DNA of 64,000 bases from Microbacterium commune (GCF_014836945.1 NZ_JACSPX010000001.1:372001-436000), one strand, 5' to 3'; numbered from the stretch's first letter, positions 1 through 9,232 are shown. Notes: generated by a model from the letters alone, not told the origin. Numbers and translations are program-made.

Positions 1-2852
1 GTGACCCAGTCCTTGAACCGCGACGCCGGGACGCGCGTCGGCACCTCGGCCGGTGCGCCCTGCTGCCGCTCCGCGCGCTCGACGAGCAGTCGCGCCAGCT
101 GCTCGGTGGGCGCGGGCCGCTCCGGGCGGTCCAGCGCCGCGCGCGCCTCCTGCTCGGCAGCGGCGACGCGCGGTCGGCGGTCGCCCAGGGGGTCCATCGG
201 CCACGAGCGGGTCATGCCGGGTCCGTCGTACGGGTTGTCTTCGGGGTCGACCCCGTCGATCGGATCGAGGCCGAGCACATCGATCGCGTCCAGCAGGTAC
301 GCGCTGGCCTGGCGCGGCTTCACCTGGCCCGCCCAGTGCGCGCCGGAGAGCAGCAGATCGCTGCGCGCACGGGTGAACGCCACGTACGCGAGTCGCCGCT
401 CCTCCTGCTGCTGGTAGTCGCGGTACTCGTTCTTGAACCGGCGCAGCGCGCCGCCGTTCGGGTAGGCCTTCGTCACCCCCGCGGCGAGCGCGTCGAGCGC
501 GGCCTTGTGGCGCTTGGCGGGAACGTCGCCGGCGGCATCCATCTCGGCCTGCGGATCCCACCGGAAGACGGGCAGCGCATCGCGGTCGCCGCGCAGCGCG
601 AAGGGGACCACGCCGAATCCGAACCATCCGGCGGTGTCCTGCGGGCGCCCCGGCAGCTCGCCGTCGACGAGCCGCACGACGGCGACCGCGTCCCACTCGA
701 GTCCCTTCGAGCCGTGGATCGTGAGCAGCTGCACCACGCCGGGCTCGGGGGGTTCGGGCCGCGGCATGAGCTCGTCGGTGCTCTCGGCCTTGTCGAGCCA
801 GGCGAGCAGACTGCCGATCGTGCCGCGGTCGTCGGCGCTGAGGAACGCGCGCACCTCATCGGCGAATGCGCGCAGCTGAGTGGCGGCGATCCGCGCGGGA
901 CCGCGCGACTCGTTCGCGGCGAGCTCGATATCGAGCCGCAGCTCGAGCTCGATCATCCGGATCAGCTCGGGGATGGGCAGGCCCGCCGCCCTTCTCAGCC
1001 GTTCGAGGATCTCCCCCGCCGCGCGCATCCGTCGACGCCCCTCGGGGCTGATCGCCGAGATCAGCCGGTAGTCGTCGGGAGCCGCGCGCAGGAAGTCGAC
1101 GGCGTCGACGATCGACACGGCCTCGTCCGCCCCGCGCGAGGCACGCAGCCGCTGCCGCACCTCGTCGGAGAGCCGAGACAGGTCGGCGTCGCGTCCGGCG
1201 AGCGCGGTCGCGAGGTCGTAGAGCGCGGCCATGTCGGCGACGCCGATCGCGAACCGAGGGCCGACGAGAAGACGGATGAGGGCCGAACCCGCCGTGGGGT
1301 CGTGGATCACCCGCAGCATGGAGACGACGTCGACCACCTCCGGCGTCGACAGCAGCCCGCCCAGACCGAGGATCCGGTGCGGGATGCCCTGCCGCGCCAG
1401 CGCGGCGGCGAAGGTCTGCATGTGACGTTTGGACCGGAACAGGATCGCTCCCGTGTGCGCGCGGTCGGGATTCGACTGCTCGTGCTCGCGCCGCCGAGCC
1501 GCGAACCACGCGGCAACCTGTTCGGCCTCATCATCGACGGTGTGCGGGAAGCGCACCTCGACCCTGCCCCGCCCTGCGCCGGGACGCGGCTCGAGCGCCG
1601 GCACGTCCAGACCGGCGCGCGCGAGCGGCTCCAGCACGCGATTGGCGACATCGAGGATGCGCGTGTCGTTGCGCCAGCTCGTCATCAGGCTGTACGTGGT
1701 GGCGGGCTGATCGTGGGCGAACGCACGACTGAACGCGTAGAGGTTGTCGGCGCTGGCCCCTCGCCAGCCGTAGATCGACTGGTGCGGGTCGCCGACAGCC
1801 ATCACCGCGCTGTCGCGGAACAGGGCGGCGAGGAATCGCGTCTGGATGACCGACGTGTCCTGATACTCGTCGAGCAGCACGACACGATGCTGTTCGCGCA
1901 GATCGGCGCGCACATCGGGGGCGCTCTCGACGATGTCGAACGCCCCGCCGACCTGGTCGGCGAAGTCGAGCACGCCGCGGCGCTGCTTCTCGGCCATGTA
2001 GTCGCGCACGAGACGCGCGAGCACGGGGATGCTGCGCAGATTCAGCGCCGCGGTGTCGACGTCTCGATTGGTGCGGTACGGCTCGAACGCGGCGGCCTGT
2101 TCTGCTGCGATCCGCTCGACGTCCGCGAGGTCGGCACGGTGGTCGAGCACCTCGGCGGCGAGCTTCTGCACCGCGTCGATGACGCCGCCGAGCGACCGGT
2201 CGATCTCTTCGAGGTCGGGGATGTCGGCTCGCAGCACCACGGCGCGCGCGATGAGCCACGAGGCGGACTGACTGAGCATGGCCGCCTCGGGGTCGCGTCC
2301 GATGCGAGCGGCATGCTCGCGCACGATGCTGTCGGCGAACGCGTTGTAGGTGGACACTCTCGGGCGGACCAGCAGATCCTCCGCCGAGCGCGGCGTACGC
2401 GGGTCCCACCCCGTGCCGTAGCGCTCGGCGAGCTCGTCGAGCACCTGCACGCGCACCGCGTCGCGCTGCGGGCCGGCGACGGCGGCGTGCACGCGTCGCA
2501 GCGCGTCGTCGGCGACGATCTCGGCGAGGTGCGGCAGAAGCCCGCGCCGCGCGAAGTGGTCGATCATCTCGAGCCGGATGCCGATGCGCTCGGCCAGTTC
2601 GCCGGCGGCCTTGCGCGTGAACGTCAGACCGAGCACCTCGTCGGGACGCACCCTGCCGTTCGCGACGAGCCAGACGACGCGACCGGACATCGTCTCCGTC
2701 TTGCCGCTGCCTGCCCCGGCCACGACGAGCGCCGGGCTCGGCGGCGCCTCGATCACCCGCTGCTGAGCCGCGGTGGGAACCGGGAGGCCGAGCGCGAGGG
2801 CGATGGTCTCGGCCGAGATCGTGGCCACGCCGGTGAGCGTGCCGCCCGTCAT
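1..2852 (-). CDS. adnB: AdnB-like UvrD-family ATP-dependent DNA helicase, 3' end outside window
   Basis: Motor subunit of what is probably an AdnAB-type machine that unwinds and resects DNA double-strand breaks. The roughly 950 visible residues carry the superfamily 1A helicase motifs: Walker A GAGSGKTET (Lys51), Walker B LLDEYQDTS, then GDPHQSIYGWRG, LTIHGSKGLEWD and VAFTRARSD. The last visible residues, PASRFKDWV, resemble the opening of the C-terminal RecB-like nuclease domain of actinobacterial AdnB. The gene therefore runs off the left edge and its nuclease active site cannot be seen. The ATG sits in an ATGA overlap with the stop of the upstream helicase gene, so the two subunits are probably translated in a coupled way. 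The helicase family is certain; the AdnB name rests on gene order and domain layout. Confidence 0.88.
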   Translation of the reverse strand, partial: MTGGTLTGVATISAETIALALGLPVPTAAQQRVIEAPPSPALVVAGAGSGKTETMSGRVVWLVANGRVRPDEVLGLTFTRKAAGELAERIGIRLEMIDHFARRGLLPHLAEIVADDALRRVHAAVAGPQRDAVRVQVLDELAERYGTGWDPRTPRSAEDLLVRPRVSTYNAFADSIVREHAARIGRDPEAAMLSQSASWLIARAVVLRADIPDLEEIDRSLGGVIDAVQKLAAEVLDHRADLADVERIAAEQAAAFEPYRTNRDVDTAALNLRSIPVLARLVRDYMAEKQRRGVLDFADQVGGAFDIVESAPDVRADLREQHRVVLLDEYQDTSVIQTRFLAALFRDSAVMAVGDPHQSIYGWRGASADNLYAFSRAFAHDQPATTYSLMTSWRNDTRILDVANRVLEPLARAGLDVPALEPRPGAGRGRVEVRFPHTVDDEAEQVAAWFAARRREHEQSNPDRAHTGAILFRSKRHMQTFAAALARQGIPHRILGLGGLLSTPEVVDVVSMLRVIHDPTAGSALIRLLVGPRFAIGVADMAALYDLATALAGRDADLSRLSDEVRQRLRASRGADEAVSIVDAVDFLRAAPDDYRLISAISPEGRRRMRAAGEILERLRRAAGLPIPELIRMIELELRLDIELAANESRGPARIAATQLRAFADEVRAFLSADDRGTIGSLLAWLDKAESTDELMPRPEPPEPGVVQLLTIHGSKGLEWDAVAVVRLVDGELPGRPQDTAGWFGFGVVPFALRGDRDALPVFRWDPQAEMDAAGDVPAKRHKAALDALAAGVTKAYPNGGALRRFKNEYRDYQQQEERRLAYVAFTRARSDLLLSGAHWAGQVKPRQASAYLLDAIDVLGLDPIDGVDPEDNPYDGPGMTRSWPMDPLGDRRPRVAAAEQEARAALDRPERPAPTEQLARLLVERAERQQGAPAEVPTRVPASRFKDWV

Positions 2853-5800
2853 GAGCTCACCGCCGGAACCGTGTGGATGTGGCAGGGCGAGACCCGCACC
2901 TGGGTGTCGGCGCAGTGCGCCTCGACCTGTGCCGTGAAGCTGCTGGCCGCCATGCCACGGCCGGCGGCGGTCACCCGCTGCAGGAATGCCGCTCGCGCCT
3001 CGTCGCCGAGGGTGTGCTGATGGGCGACACGGTACTGCGCCTTGCCGACCGTCTTCGAGACGATGACCAGTCGGGCGCCCGCGAGCGCGTCGGCGGGCGC
3101 ACCCTCCAGCAGTCCCTCCTGCACCGCGATCTGGTACGCGGCGAGCTGTGCGTGCTCACGCACGTTGGCCTCGGTGTCGGGCTCGTACTTCCCGGTCTTC
3201 AGATCCACCACCACCACCCGCTCGCCCGCTGCGCTCATCCGCTCCCACTTCTGCCCTCGGGCCGCGTCGTGCTCCCCGGCACCGGCGGGGTACACCTCGA
3301 CACGGTCGATGACACCGCTGACCAGGGCCCTCGGGCTCGCATCCGGCGTCGGGCCGCTGCCCGCGTCCTCGCCGCGGGAGTGCAGCGCGTCGGCATCCTC
3401 GGCGGCGAGCACGGCGCCGCTCTCCAGATCGACCGTGAAACGGAACGGCGCCTCCGCGCCGACCACCCGCCCGCCGTCTCTCGACACCTCCCCCAGGTAC
3501 GCGCGCAGCCGCTCGAGGTACAGGTCGGCGCGGCGGCGCTCCTTCCGACCGATCCACGCGGTCTCGAAGTCGAGCTCAGGCCAGTGCTCGTCGATGACGG
3601 CCCGCATCGCGTCGGGGTCGCCGTCCGGCACCTTCTCCAGCACCTCGTGCACGATCGTGCCGATACCTGCCGACGGCGGCATGACGGTGTCACCGCCGAG
3701 CGAGGCGACGACCCAGTTCAGCCCGCACTCCTCGAAGGCCTCGAGCCGCGAGGGCGACACCCGCACCGGCGCGGCCTGCAGATCGCGTAGCGGCGCCGTG
3801 CTGGAGCGCTGGGTGACGCCGTACCAGTCGTCGACGTGCGCGCCGGGCACACCCTCTTCGGCGAGGATCCGCAGCTGTCCGGCCGCGAATGCGCGCTCCG
3901 CCTGATCGGGCGAGGTCGTCAGCGTGCGACGGTGGCGCGCGACGAGACCGCGCAGCGTCAGCGGGTGCGCGAAGCGCACCTCGTCCTCCTCGACCGGCGG
4001 CGGCGCCGGCAGGAACGAGAAGAACGGGCTCGGCGTCATGTCGTCGTCGTCCACGGCCGACACGACGAGCCTGGTGCGCGCCCGCGAGATCGCGCGCACG
4101 AAGAGCCGCAGCTCGTCGTGCAGCGCAGCCCTGCGCCGATCCAGCACGCCCGGCACGGTCTCGGGCTCACCGGAGCGCGCCGCGGAGATCGCCTCACCCA
4201 GCCGCCAGGTCTCGAGCATGCCGCCACGCAGCCGGACGTTCGGCCAGATGCCGTCCTGCACACCCGCGACGACGACGGCCTCGAACTCGGTGCCGAGGGC
4301 GGTCGCCGGTGTCAGCAGCGTCACGAGGCCGGGTCGGTCTGGCGTCGAGAGGGTGTCTTCGGGCACCTCGCTGTCGAGGATGTCGCGGATGAACAGCGCG
4401 GGCTTCTCCTGCGGGGAGCGCTCCACGAACCGCTTCGCCGCGTCGAAGAGCGCGACCAGGCTGTCGAGCGAGCGCGAGATCTCGGCACCGCCGGGCTGGT
4501 CGGCCGCGACGCGCCATGCGACCTGCAGCGAGCCGCCGCCGACCGAGCGGGCGCGGTCCCACACCGTCCACAGCAGCTCGTGGATCGTGCCGCCCGCCGC
4601 GCCCTGGTCGTGCAGCATCCGGAGGGTCTCCGCGAATCGCTGCGCGATCCGTGCCTCCGGCGCGTCCACCCGGTCGAAGAGATGCGGGAACTGCATCGCC
4701 TCTCTGAGCAGCTCCCGAGCCGGTGTCGATCCGCCCTGCTCGAGCTCCACGTGCCGCAGGCGTGCGCGCAGCCGGCGCAGGCCGACGGCGTCGAGACCTC
4801 CGAACGGGGAGGTGAGGGTCTCGGCGAGCAGGTCGGAGGCGCGCTCGTCCGGCGGCGTGAGCCCGAGCCGCACGATCTCCACGATCTCGCGCACGATCCC
4901 CTCGCTGCCCAGCGGACGCGGCACGCCGGCGGCTCTGGTCGGCACCTCGCGGGCAGAGAGCTCCGCCTCGAGCATGACGATCTGGCGCGTGTCGTGGGCG
5001 ATGACGGCCAGGCGACTCCACGGGATGCCATCGCTGAGGTGCCAGTCGCGCAGCACGGCTGCGACGCGATCGACCTCCTCGTGCGGTGACGGCGCGATCA
5101 GCGTGCGCACCCCGGTGCCGTCGGTCTGGTCGGGCGCGCGCCGATGATCGACGCGACCGGCGACGCCGATGGCCTGCGTGACGGTGCGGGTGAGGGCGGT
5201 CAGCGCGGGGCTCTGTCGATGCGCGACCTCGAGCACGTGCACGTCGCCCAGCACGTGCGCGAGCTCGGCGAACAGCTGCGGGCTCGCACCGCGGAAGGCA
5301 CCGGACGAGATGTCGGGGTCGCCGAACGCCAGCACCGCGACGCCGCGCGAGCGCAGCGCGCTCACCAGCCGCACTCCCCCGCGGGTGAGCTCCTGCGCGT
5401 CATCGATCAGCACCACGCGCAGCCCGGCCAGCGGCCCGAGCGCGACCGGCTCCGCCGTGTGCAGGATCGCGGTGGCCTCGGCGAGGAGTTCGGGCACATC
5501 CCGATGCGCGACGCGCATGCCGCCCATCACCTCGCGGTACTCGGTGAGGAAGTCATCGGCGGCGCGCCAGACCTCACGCTCCGAGCCGGCGAGCTCACCG
5601 GGGCGCACACCGAGCTCGGTGCACTCGGCGAGGAAGGCCCGCAGCTCCGACCGGAATCCCTTCGAGGCGCGCACCGCCGGGCTCAGCGCGTCGGGCCAGC
5701 GACGCAGCCCGTCCTCCGCGTCGCCGGCGAGCAGATCAGCGAGGATGCGATCCTGGTCGGCGCCGGTGAGCAGCGCGGGCGGCTCGTGACCGGCGTGCAC

Positions 5801-6085
5801 CATCGCACCGCGCACGAGCTGGAAGGCGAACGACCCGAGCGAGCGCGCGAGCGGGCCGGGCGTCGCCTGGTCGACCCGCACGCCGATCCGGTCGCGCAGC
5901 GCCGTGGCGGCCTGACGGCTCGGGGTGAGCACGAGCACCTCGTCGGCGCTCACACCGGCGGCGAGCAGGTGCACGACACGATCGATCAGGGCGGTCGTCT
6001 TCCCCGTGCCGGGCGCGCCGATGATGACTCCGGATGCGGTGGCATCACCGTTCACGACGGCGAGCTGCGCGGCATCCGGGATCAT
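2849..6085 (-). CDS. adnA: AdnA-like helicase with C-terminal PD-(D/E)XK nuclease domain
   Basis: Predicted first subunit (1078 aa) of the helicase-nuclease. Walker A GAPGTGKTT lies at residues 23-31. The Walker B equivalent is VVLIDDAQELT, with DDAQ in place of the usual DExQ, followed by FGDPDISSGAFRGA and a motif-VI-like RAISRARTRL. The last 300 residues form a RecB-family nuclease: SPSRLEAFEECGLNW, GTIVHEVLEKV, SGVIDRVEV, VDLKTGKYEP and QLAAY. Cysteines occur at FEECG and twice near the C-terminus (HCADTQVRVSPC); this is one fewer than the four of Fe-S type nuclease domains. An upstream in-frame extension reads through non-conserved sequence, so I chose the ATG at 6085, which has a TACCGT hexamer 6 nt before it. 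Mycobacterial adnA-adnB has the same order. Confidence 0.87.
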   Translation of the reverse strand: MIPDAAQLAVVNGDATASGVIIGAPGTGKTTALIDRVVHLLAAGVSADEVLVLTPSRQAATALRDRIGVRVDQATPGPLARSLGSFAFQLVRGAMVHAGHEPPALLTGADQDRILADLLAGDAEDGLRRWPDALSPAVRASKGFRSELRAFLAECTELGVRPGELAGSEREVWRAADDFLTEYREVMGGMRVAHRDVPELLAEATAILHTAEPVALGPLAGLRVVLIDDAQELTRGGVRLVSALRSRGVAVLAFGDPDISSGAFRGASPQLFAELAHVLGDVHVLEVAHRQSPALTALTRTVTQAIGVAGRVDHRRAPDQTDGTGVRTLIAPSPHEEVDRVAAVLRDWHLSDGIPWSRLAVIAHDTRQIVMLEAELSAREVPTRAAGVPRPLGSEGIVREIVEIVRLGLTPPDERASDLLAETLTSPFGGLDAVGLRRLRARLRHVELEQGGSTPARELLREAMQFPHLFDRVDAPEARIAQRFAETLRMLHDQGAAGGTIHELLWTVWDRARSVGGGSLQVAWRVAADQPGGAEISRSLDSLVALFDAAKRFVERSPQEKPALFIRDILDSEVPEDTLSTPDRPGLVTLLTPATALGTEFEAVVVAGVQDGIWPNVRLRGGMLETWRLGEAISAARSGEPETVPGVLDRRRAALHDELRLFVRAISRARTRLVVSAVDDDDMTPSPFFSFLPAPPPVEEDEVRFAHPLTLRGLVARHRRTLTTSPDQAERAFAAGQLRILAEEGVPGAHVDDWYGVTQRSSTAPLRDLQAAPVRVSPSRLEAFEECGLNWVVASLGGDTVMPPSAGIGTIVHEVLEKVPDGDPDAMRAVIDEHWPELDFETAWIGRKERRRADLYLERLRAYLGEVSRDGGRVVGAEAPFRFTVDLESGAVLAAEDADALHSRGEDAGSGPTPDASPRALVSGVIDRVEVYPAGAGEHDAARGQKWERMSAAGERVVVVDLKTGKYEPDTEANVREHAQLAAYQIAVQEGLLEGAPADALAGARLVIVSKTVGKAQYRVAHQHTLGDEARAAFLQRVTAAGRGMAASSFTAQVEAHCADTQVRVSPCHIHTVPAVSS

Positions 6086-6091
6086 GCTTCC

Positions 6092-6097
6092 ACGGTA
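6092..6097 (-). promoter_or_regulatory. -10 hexamer of adnA, leaderless type
   Basis: TACCGT on the minus strand is followed by 6 nt (GGAAGC) and then the adnA ATG. Transcription would start at the start codon. No clear -35 is visible. Confidence 0.55.
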
Positions 6098-6197
6098 TAG
6101 CGGCCCGCCGACACCGCGCGCAGCGGCCGGATGCGGCACGACTGTGCGCCCACGGCGAAATCGTGTGCGACCGCGGACCCGGCGCGGGACCAGCCGG

Positions 6198-6203
6198 TAG
6201 AGT
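6198..6203 (+). promoter_or_regulatory. -10 hexamer of the DUF3107 gene
   Basis: TAGAGT matches the actinobacterial TANNNT -10. It would give a leader of about 25 nt that contains the Shine-Dalgarno GAGGAG at 6224-6229, so this gene is not leaderless. Confidence 0.45.
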
Positions 6204-6234
6204 TGCCGGTGTTCGTCCAACCCGAGGAGATCGC

Positions 6235-6459
6235 GTGGAAATCCGCATCGGCATCATCAACACCGGTCGTGAGCTGAGCTTCGACACCTCCAGCACGGCT
6301 GACGAGGTGCGCTCCCAGGTGGTCTCCGCCCTCGAGCAGAACGCCAGCCACATCAGCCTCACCGATGCGAAGGGCAGCTCGTACATCGTGCCCACCGCGA
6401 ACCTGGCCTACATCGAGCTGGGCACCGAGGAGTCGCGCCGCGTCGGCTTCTTCGCCTGA
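6235..6459 (+). CDS. DUF3107 family protein
   Basis: Small (74 aa) soluble protein beginning VEIRIGIINTGRELSFDTSS and ending RVGFFA. It matches the actinobacterial DUF3107 family, whose mycobacterial member is TB9.4 (Rv3208A). Its function is not established. The GTG start at 6235 was chosen because GAGGAG lies 5 nt upstream and the conserved family sequence begins there. The following membrane-protein gene starts 1 nt after its stop, so the two form a small operon. The order adnAB, DUF3107, small membrane protein, ferritin-fold protein, RhlE is also found in mycobacteria, which supports vertical inheritance of this stretch. Confidence 0.88.
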   Translation: MEIRIGIINTGRELSFDTSSTADEVRSQVVSALEQNASHISLTDAKGSSYIVPTANLAYIELGTEESRRVGFFA

Positions 6460-6460
6460 C

Positions 6461-6748
6461 ATGTACATCCTGCTCGCCCTGATCGCGGCGTGCTCCCTGG
6501 GCGTCGCCCTGCATTTCGCGCTGCCGCAGCGTCAGCTGCGCGGCGTCGCGGTGACACCGGCGATCGCGACCGCCACGACCGCCGCCGTCTACACGATCAT
6601 GCAGTGGACGGGCGTCGGCGAGGGCGACGTGCTGCTCTGGGTCGTGAGCATCGGCGCGGGTCTCGCGCTGGCCGCGGCATCCACCCTCGTCCTGACGTCG
6701 CAGCGCACGCGCCGCGACACGCTCGAGAAGCAGTCGCTCGGCATCTGA
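6461..6748 (+). CDS. Small membrane protein, three predicted helices
   Basis: A 95-residue protein of unknown function. Hydrophobic segments at about residues 2-20, 27-48 and 56-78 predict three transmembrane helices. They are followed by a basic, charged C-terminal tail (RTRRDTLEKQ). The ATG is one base after the DUF3107 stop, so it probably depends on translation of that gene. It occupies the position of the small membrane protein gene found between the DUF3107 and rhlE genes of mycobacteria. No catalytic or transport motif is visible. Confidence 0.75.
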   Translation: MYILLALIAACSLGVALHFALPQRQLRGVAVTPAIATATTAAVYTIMQWTGVGEGDVLLWVVSIGAGLALAAASTLVLTSQRTRRDTLEKQSLGI

Positions 6749-6784
6749 CGCGATCGCCGCCGGATGCGCATGCGGCCCGGAATG

Positions 6785-7495
6785 CTACGAGGCGAGCCCC
6801 ATGGCATCCATCCGCCTGGCGTGCGCGCCCATCAGCTCGGTGTACACCGGCTCGATCCGCTGATCGTCGGCGACCAGTCGCCCCGGCCGCAGTGCGTCGC
6901 GGCACACCAGCAGGGTGTCGCCGACCAGGCGACGCCCCCACATCGACAGCAGCGAGCGCCATTCGTCGTCGCTCTCGATCGTCTCCTGGATGATCGAGAC
7001 GATCTCCCCGCCCCGGTCGTCCTGGCGCAGGATGGCGGCGACCCGCTCCCCGGTCTCGCCGTAGCTGCCTGCCAGCGCGAGGTAGAAGTCGTCCAGCATC
7101 CCCGCGGTGAGGTACACCGCGAGCAGTGTCTCCTCCTGCCGCTCGCCGATGGTCTTGCGGCGGAACTCGTCGAGGTTCTCGCGGAACGGCAGCATCACCT
7201 GCGTCGGATCGTCGCCGCGTTCGGCGATCACCTGCACGATGCCGCGGTGCTTGTCGAGCGCGGCTCCGGCGGCGCGCGAGAGCGCCTCCTTGCGGGCCAG
7301 CTCCTGAGTGCCGCGGATGCCTCGGCTGAGCGTCTCGAAATAGCCGAGCTGCAGGTACGCGGCCTGCCCGAGGAACCGATTCAGCTCCGGGGCGAGCTCG
7401 GCGAAGTCGACGCGCGTCGTGCCGCTCGCCTCCCCGCGGCTGCGCAGCTTCAGCGTGCGCCGCTGGGGCGCGCGCTTCCAGAACCAGTTGACCAC
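6785..7495 (-). CDS. Ferritin-like fold protein of the MiaE-like (MiaE_2) type
   Basis: A 236-residue, largely helical protein. Segments such as RFLGQAAYLQLGYFETLSRG, RKEALSRAAG and RQEETLLAVYLTAGMLDDFY carry the acidic residues expected of a ferritin-like four-helix bundle. Actinobacterial homologues are annotated as tRNA-hydroxylase (MiaE)-like or ferritin-like domain proteins; the substrate is unknown. The GTG start at 7495 has no Shine-Dalgarno but has TAGTGT 6 nt upstream, consistent with a leaderless mRNA. It is divergent from the rhlE-type helicase gene, the same neighbour as in mycobacteria. Confidence 0.78.
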   Translation of the reverse strand: MVNWFWKRAPQRRTLKLRSRGEASGTTRVDFAELAPELNRFLGQAAYLQLGYFETLSRGIRGTQELARKEALSRAAGAALDKHRGIVQVIAERGDDPTQVMLPFRENLDEFRRKTIGERQEETLLAVYLTAGMLDDFYLALAGSYGETGERVAAILRQDDRGGEIVSIIQETIESDDEWRSLLSMWGRRLVGDTLLVCRDALRPGRLVADDQRIEPVYTELMGAHARRMDAMGLAS

Positions 7496-7501
7496 GAGCC
7501 C

Positions 7502-7507
7502 ACACTA
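7502..7507 (-). promoter_or_regulatory. -10 hexamer of the MiaE-like gene, leaderless type
   Basis: TAGTGT, then 6 nt (GGGCTC), then the GTG start codon on the minus strand. Confidence 0.5.
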
Positions 7508-7530
7508 CTGGGCGCGGGGCCGTCCTCCGG

Positions 7531-7536
7531 TAGGCT
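7531..7536 (+). promoter_or_regulatory. -10 hexamer and long leader of the RhlE-type helicase gene
   Basis: TAGGCT predicts a transcript start near 7543 and a leader of about 114 nt before the GTG at 7657. The region also carries the promoter of the divergent MiaE-like gene. Confidence 0.45.
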
Positions 7537-7656
7537 TGTCCCGTCCTGCCATCGGAGCAGGGCCCCGCGCCTGGCATGAACTGAGACGGCGTGGATCCGT
7601 TACGAGGCGCCCCCGTGGCATACGCCGCGCTCGCGCCGGACAGGCAAGAGAACACT

Positions 7657-9177
7657 GTGACTTCATTCGCTGATCTGGGAATCGATCAGGACATCATCGA
7701 CGCGCTCGCCGCGAAGGGGATCGTCGATGCGTTCCCCATCCAGGAGCAGACCATTCCGCTCGGCCTTCCCGGCCAGGACATCATCGGCCAGGCCAAGACC
7801 GGAACGGGCAAGACGTTCGGCTTCGGCATCCCCGTGGTGCAGCGGCTCGGCCAGAACCCCGAGCACGGCGTCAAGGCGCTCATCGTGGTGCCCACCCGCG
7901 AGCTGGCCGTGCAGGTCTACGAGGACATGGACCTGCTCACGTCGAACCGCTCCACCAGTGTGGTCGCGATCTACGGCGGCAAGGCATACGAGGGCCAGAT
8001 CGACCAGCTGAAGGCCGGCGCGCAGATCGTCGTCGGCACGCCAGGGCGTCTCATCGACCTGGCCAACCAGCGGCTGCTCGACCTCTCGAACGCGACCGAG
8101 GTCGTGCTCGACGAGGCGGACAAGATGCTCGACCTCGGGTTCCTCGCCGACATCGAGAAGATCTTCTCGAAGGTTCCGCCCGTGCGGCACACCCAGCTGT
8201 TCTCGGCGACCATGCCCGGTCCCATCGTGGCGCTGGCGCGCCGGTTCATGTCGAACCCGATCCACATCCGCGCCACCGATCCGGATGAGGGCCTGACGCA
8301 GGCGAACATCAAGCACATCGTCTACCGGGCGCACTCGCTCGACAAGGACGAGATCATCGCCCGCATCCTGCAGGCCGAAGGCCGGGGCAAGACCGTCATC
8401 TTCACCCGCACCAAGCGCGCCGCCCAGAAGCTCGTCGACGAGCTCGGCGACCGGGGCTTCAACGTCGGCGGCGTGCACGGCGACATGGGCCAGGAGCAGC
8501 GCGAGCGCTCGATGGCGGCGTTCAAGGCCGGCAAGCGCGACGTGCTGGTCGCCACCGACGTCGCCGCCCGCGGCATCGACGTGGACGACGTCACGCACGT
8601 CATCAACCACACCATCCCCGACGAGGACAAGACCTACCTGCACCGCGCCGGCCGCACCGGCCGCGCGGGCAAGACGGGCATCGCCGTCACCTTCGTCGAC
8701 TGGGACGACCTGCACAAGTGGGCCCTGATCAACCGCGCGCTGGAGTTCGGCCAGCCCGAGCCCGTCGAGACCTATTCGTCGAGCCCGCACCTGTACAGCG
8801 ACCTGAACATCCCCGAGGGCACCAAGGGACGCTTGGTGACCGCACCGAAGGCCGAGAAGCCGGCGTCGGAGCGTCGTCAGCGTCAGCCGCAGAAGGCAGC
8901 GGAAGCCGCCGCCGAGGGCACCGACGAGGGTGCGACCAAGCGGCGCCGTCGCCGCCGTCGCAGCTCGGAGGGCGACAAGGTCGGCTCCACCTTCGCCGAG
9001 GGCGCGGAGAGCACCGAGCAGCAGGCATCCGGCTCCTCGTCGCCCGCAGAACGCGAGGCGGACGGGGCGGGCACGCACGACGGCGACGCGACCGGCGAGC
9101 ACCGCGACGGCAAGCCGGCGCCGCAGCGTCGTCGCCGTCGTCGGCGCAGCGGCGGTGCGGCCCCCAGCGGCGCCTGA
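7657..9177 (+). CDS. rhlE: DEAD-box ATP-dependent RNA helicase, RhlE type
   Basis: Unwinds RNA duplexes using ATP, probably in ribosome assembly or mRNA turnover. It has 506 aa from the GTG at 7657. Motifs in order are the Q motif FPIQEQTIPLGL, AKTGTGKT, PTREL, TPGR, DEAD (VLDEADKM), SAT and HRAGRTGR. After about residue 400 comes a low-complexity tail rich in Ala, Glu and Arg, with RRRRRR clusters typical of RNA-binding tails in high-G+C bacteria. An in-frame start at 7591 would add 22 residues unlike the family; the GTG immediately before SFADLGI gives the usual N-terminus. A hairpin at 9191-9225 terminates it. Confidence 0.93.
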   Translation: MTSFADLGIDQDIIDALAAKGIVDAFPIQEQTIPLGLPGQDIIGQAKTGTGKTFGFGIPVVQRLGQNPEHGVKALIVVPTRELAVQVYEDMDLLTSNRSTSVVAIYGGKAYEGQIDQLKAGAQIVVGTPGRLIDLANQRLLDLSNATEVVLDEADKMLDLGFLADIEKIFSKVPPVRHTQLFSATMPGPIVALARRFMSNPIHIRATDPDEGLTQANIKHIVYRAHSLDKDEIIARILQAEGRGKTVIFTRTKRAAQKLVDELGDRGFNVGGVHGDMGQEQRERSMAAFKAGKRDVLVATDVAARGIDVDDVTHVINHTIPDEDKTYLHRAGRTGRAGKTGIAVTFVDWDDLHKWALINRALEFGQPEPVETYSSSPHLYSDLNIPEGTKGRLVTAPKAEKPASERRQRQPQKAAEAAAEGTDEGATKRRRRRRRSSEGDKVGSTFAEGAESTEQQASGSSSPAEREADGAGTHDGDATGEHRDGKPAPQRRRRRRRSGGAAPSGA

Positions 9178-9190
9178 CCCCTCACGCTCA

Positions 9191-9225
9191 TCGAGGCCTC
9201 TCCTGCTCAGCGGGAGGGGCCTCGA
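9191..9225. terminator. Bidirectional terminator hairpin between rhlE and the PHP gene
   Basis: TCGAGGCCTCTCC (9191-9203) pairs with GGAGGGGCCTCGA (9213-9225), 13 bp with one G-U pair and a 9-nt loop. It lies between two convergent genes. No strong T-tract follows. Confidence 0.75.
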
Positions 9226-9232
9226 TCGCGTC

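Noticed and set aside
336-3020. Long plus-strand open frame of almost 900 codons at the left end
   Set aside because: It lies antisense to the UvrD-type helicase, which has all motifs on the minus strand. The plus-strand product is Arg/His/Gly-rich with no family signature, as expected of a shadow frame in high-G+C DNA.
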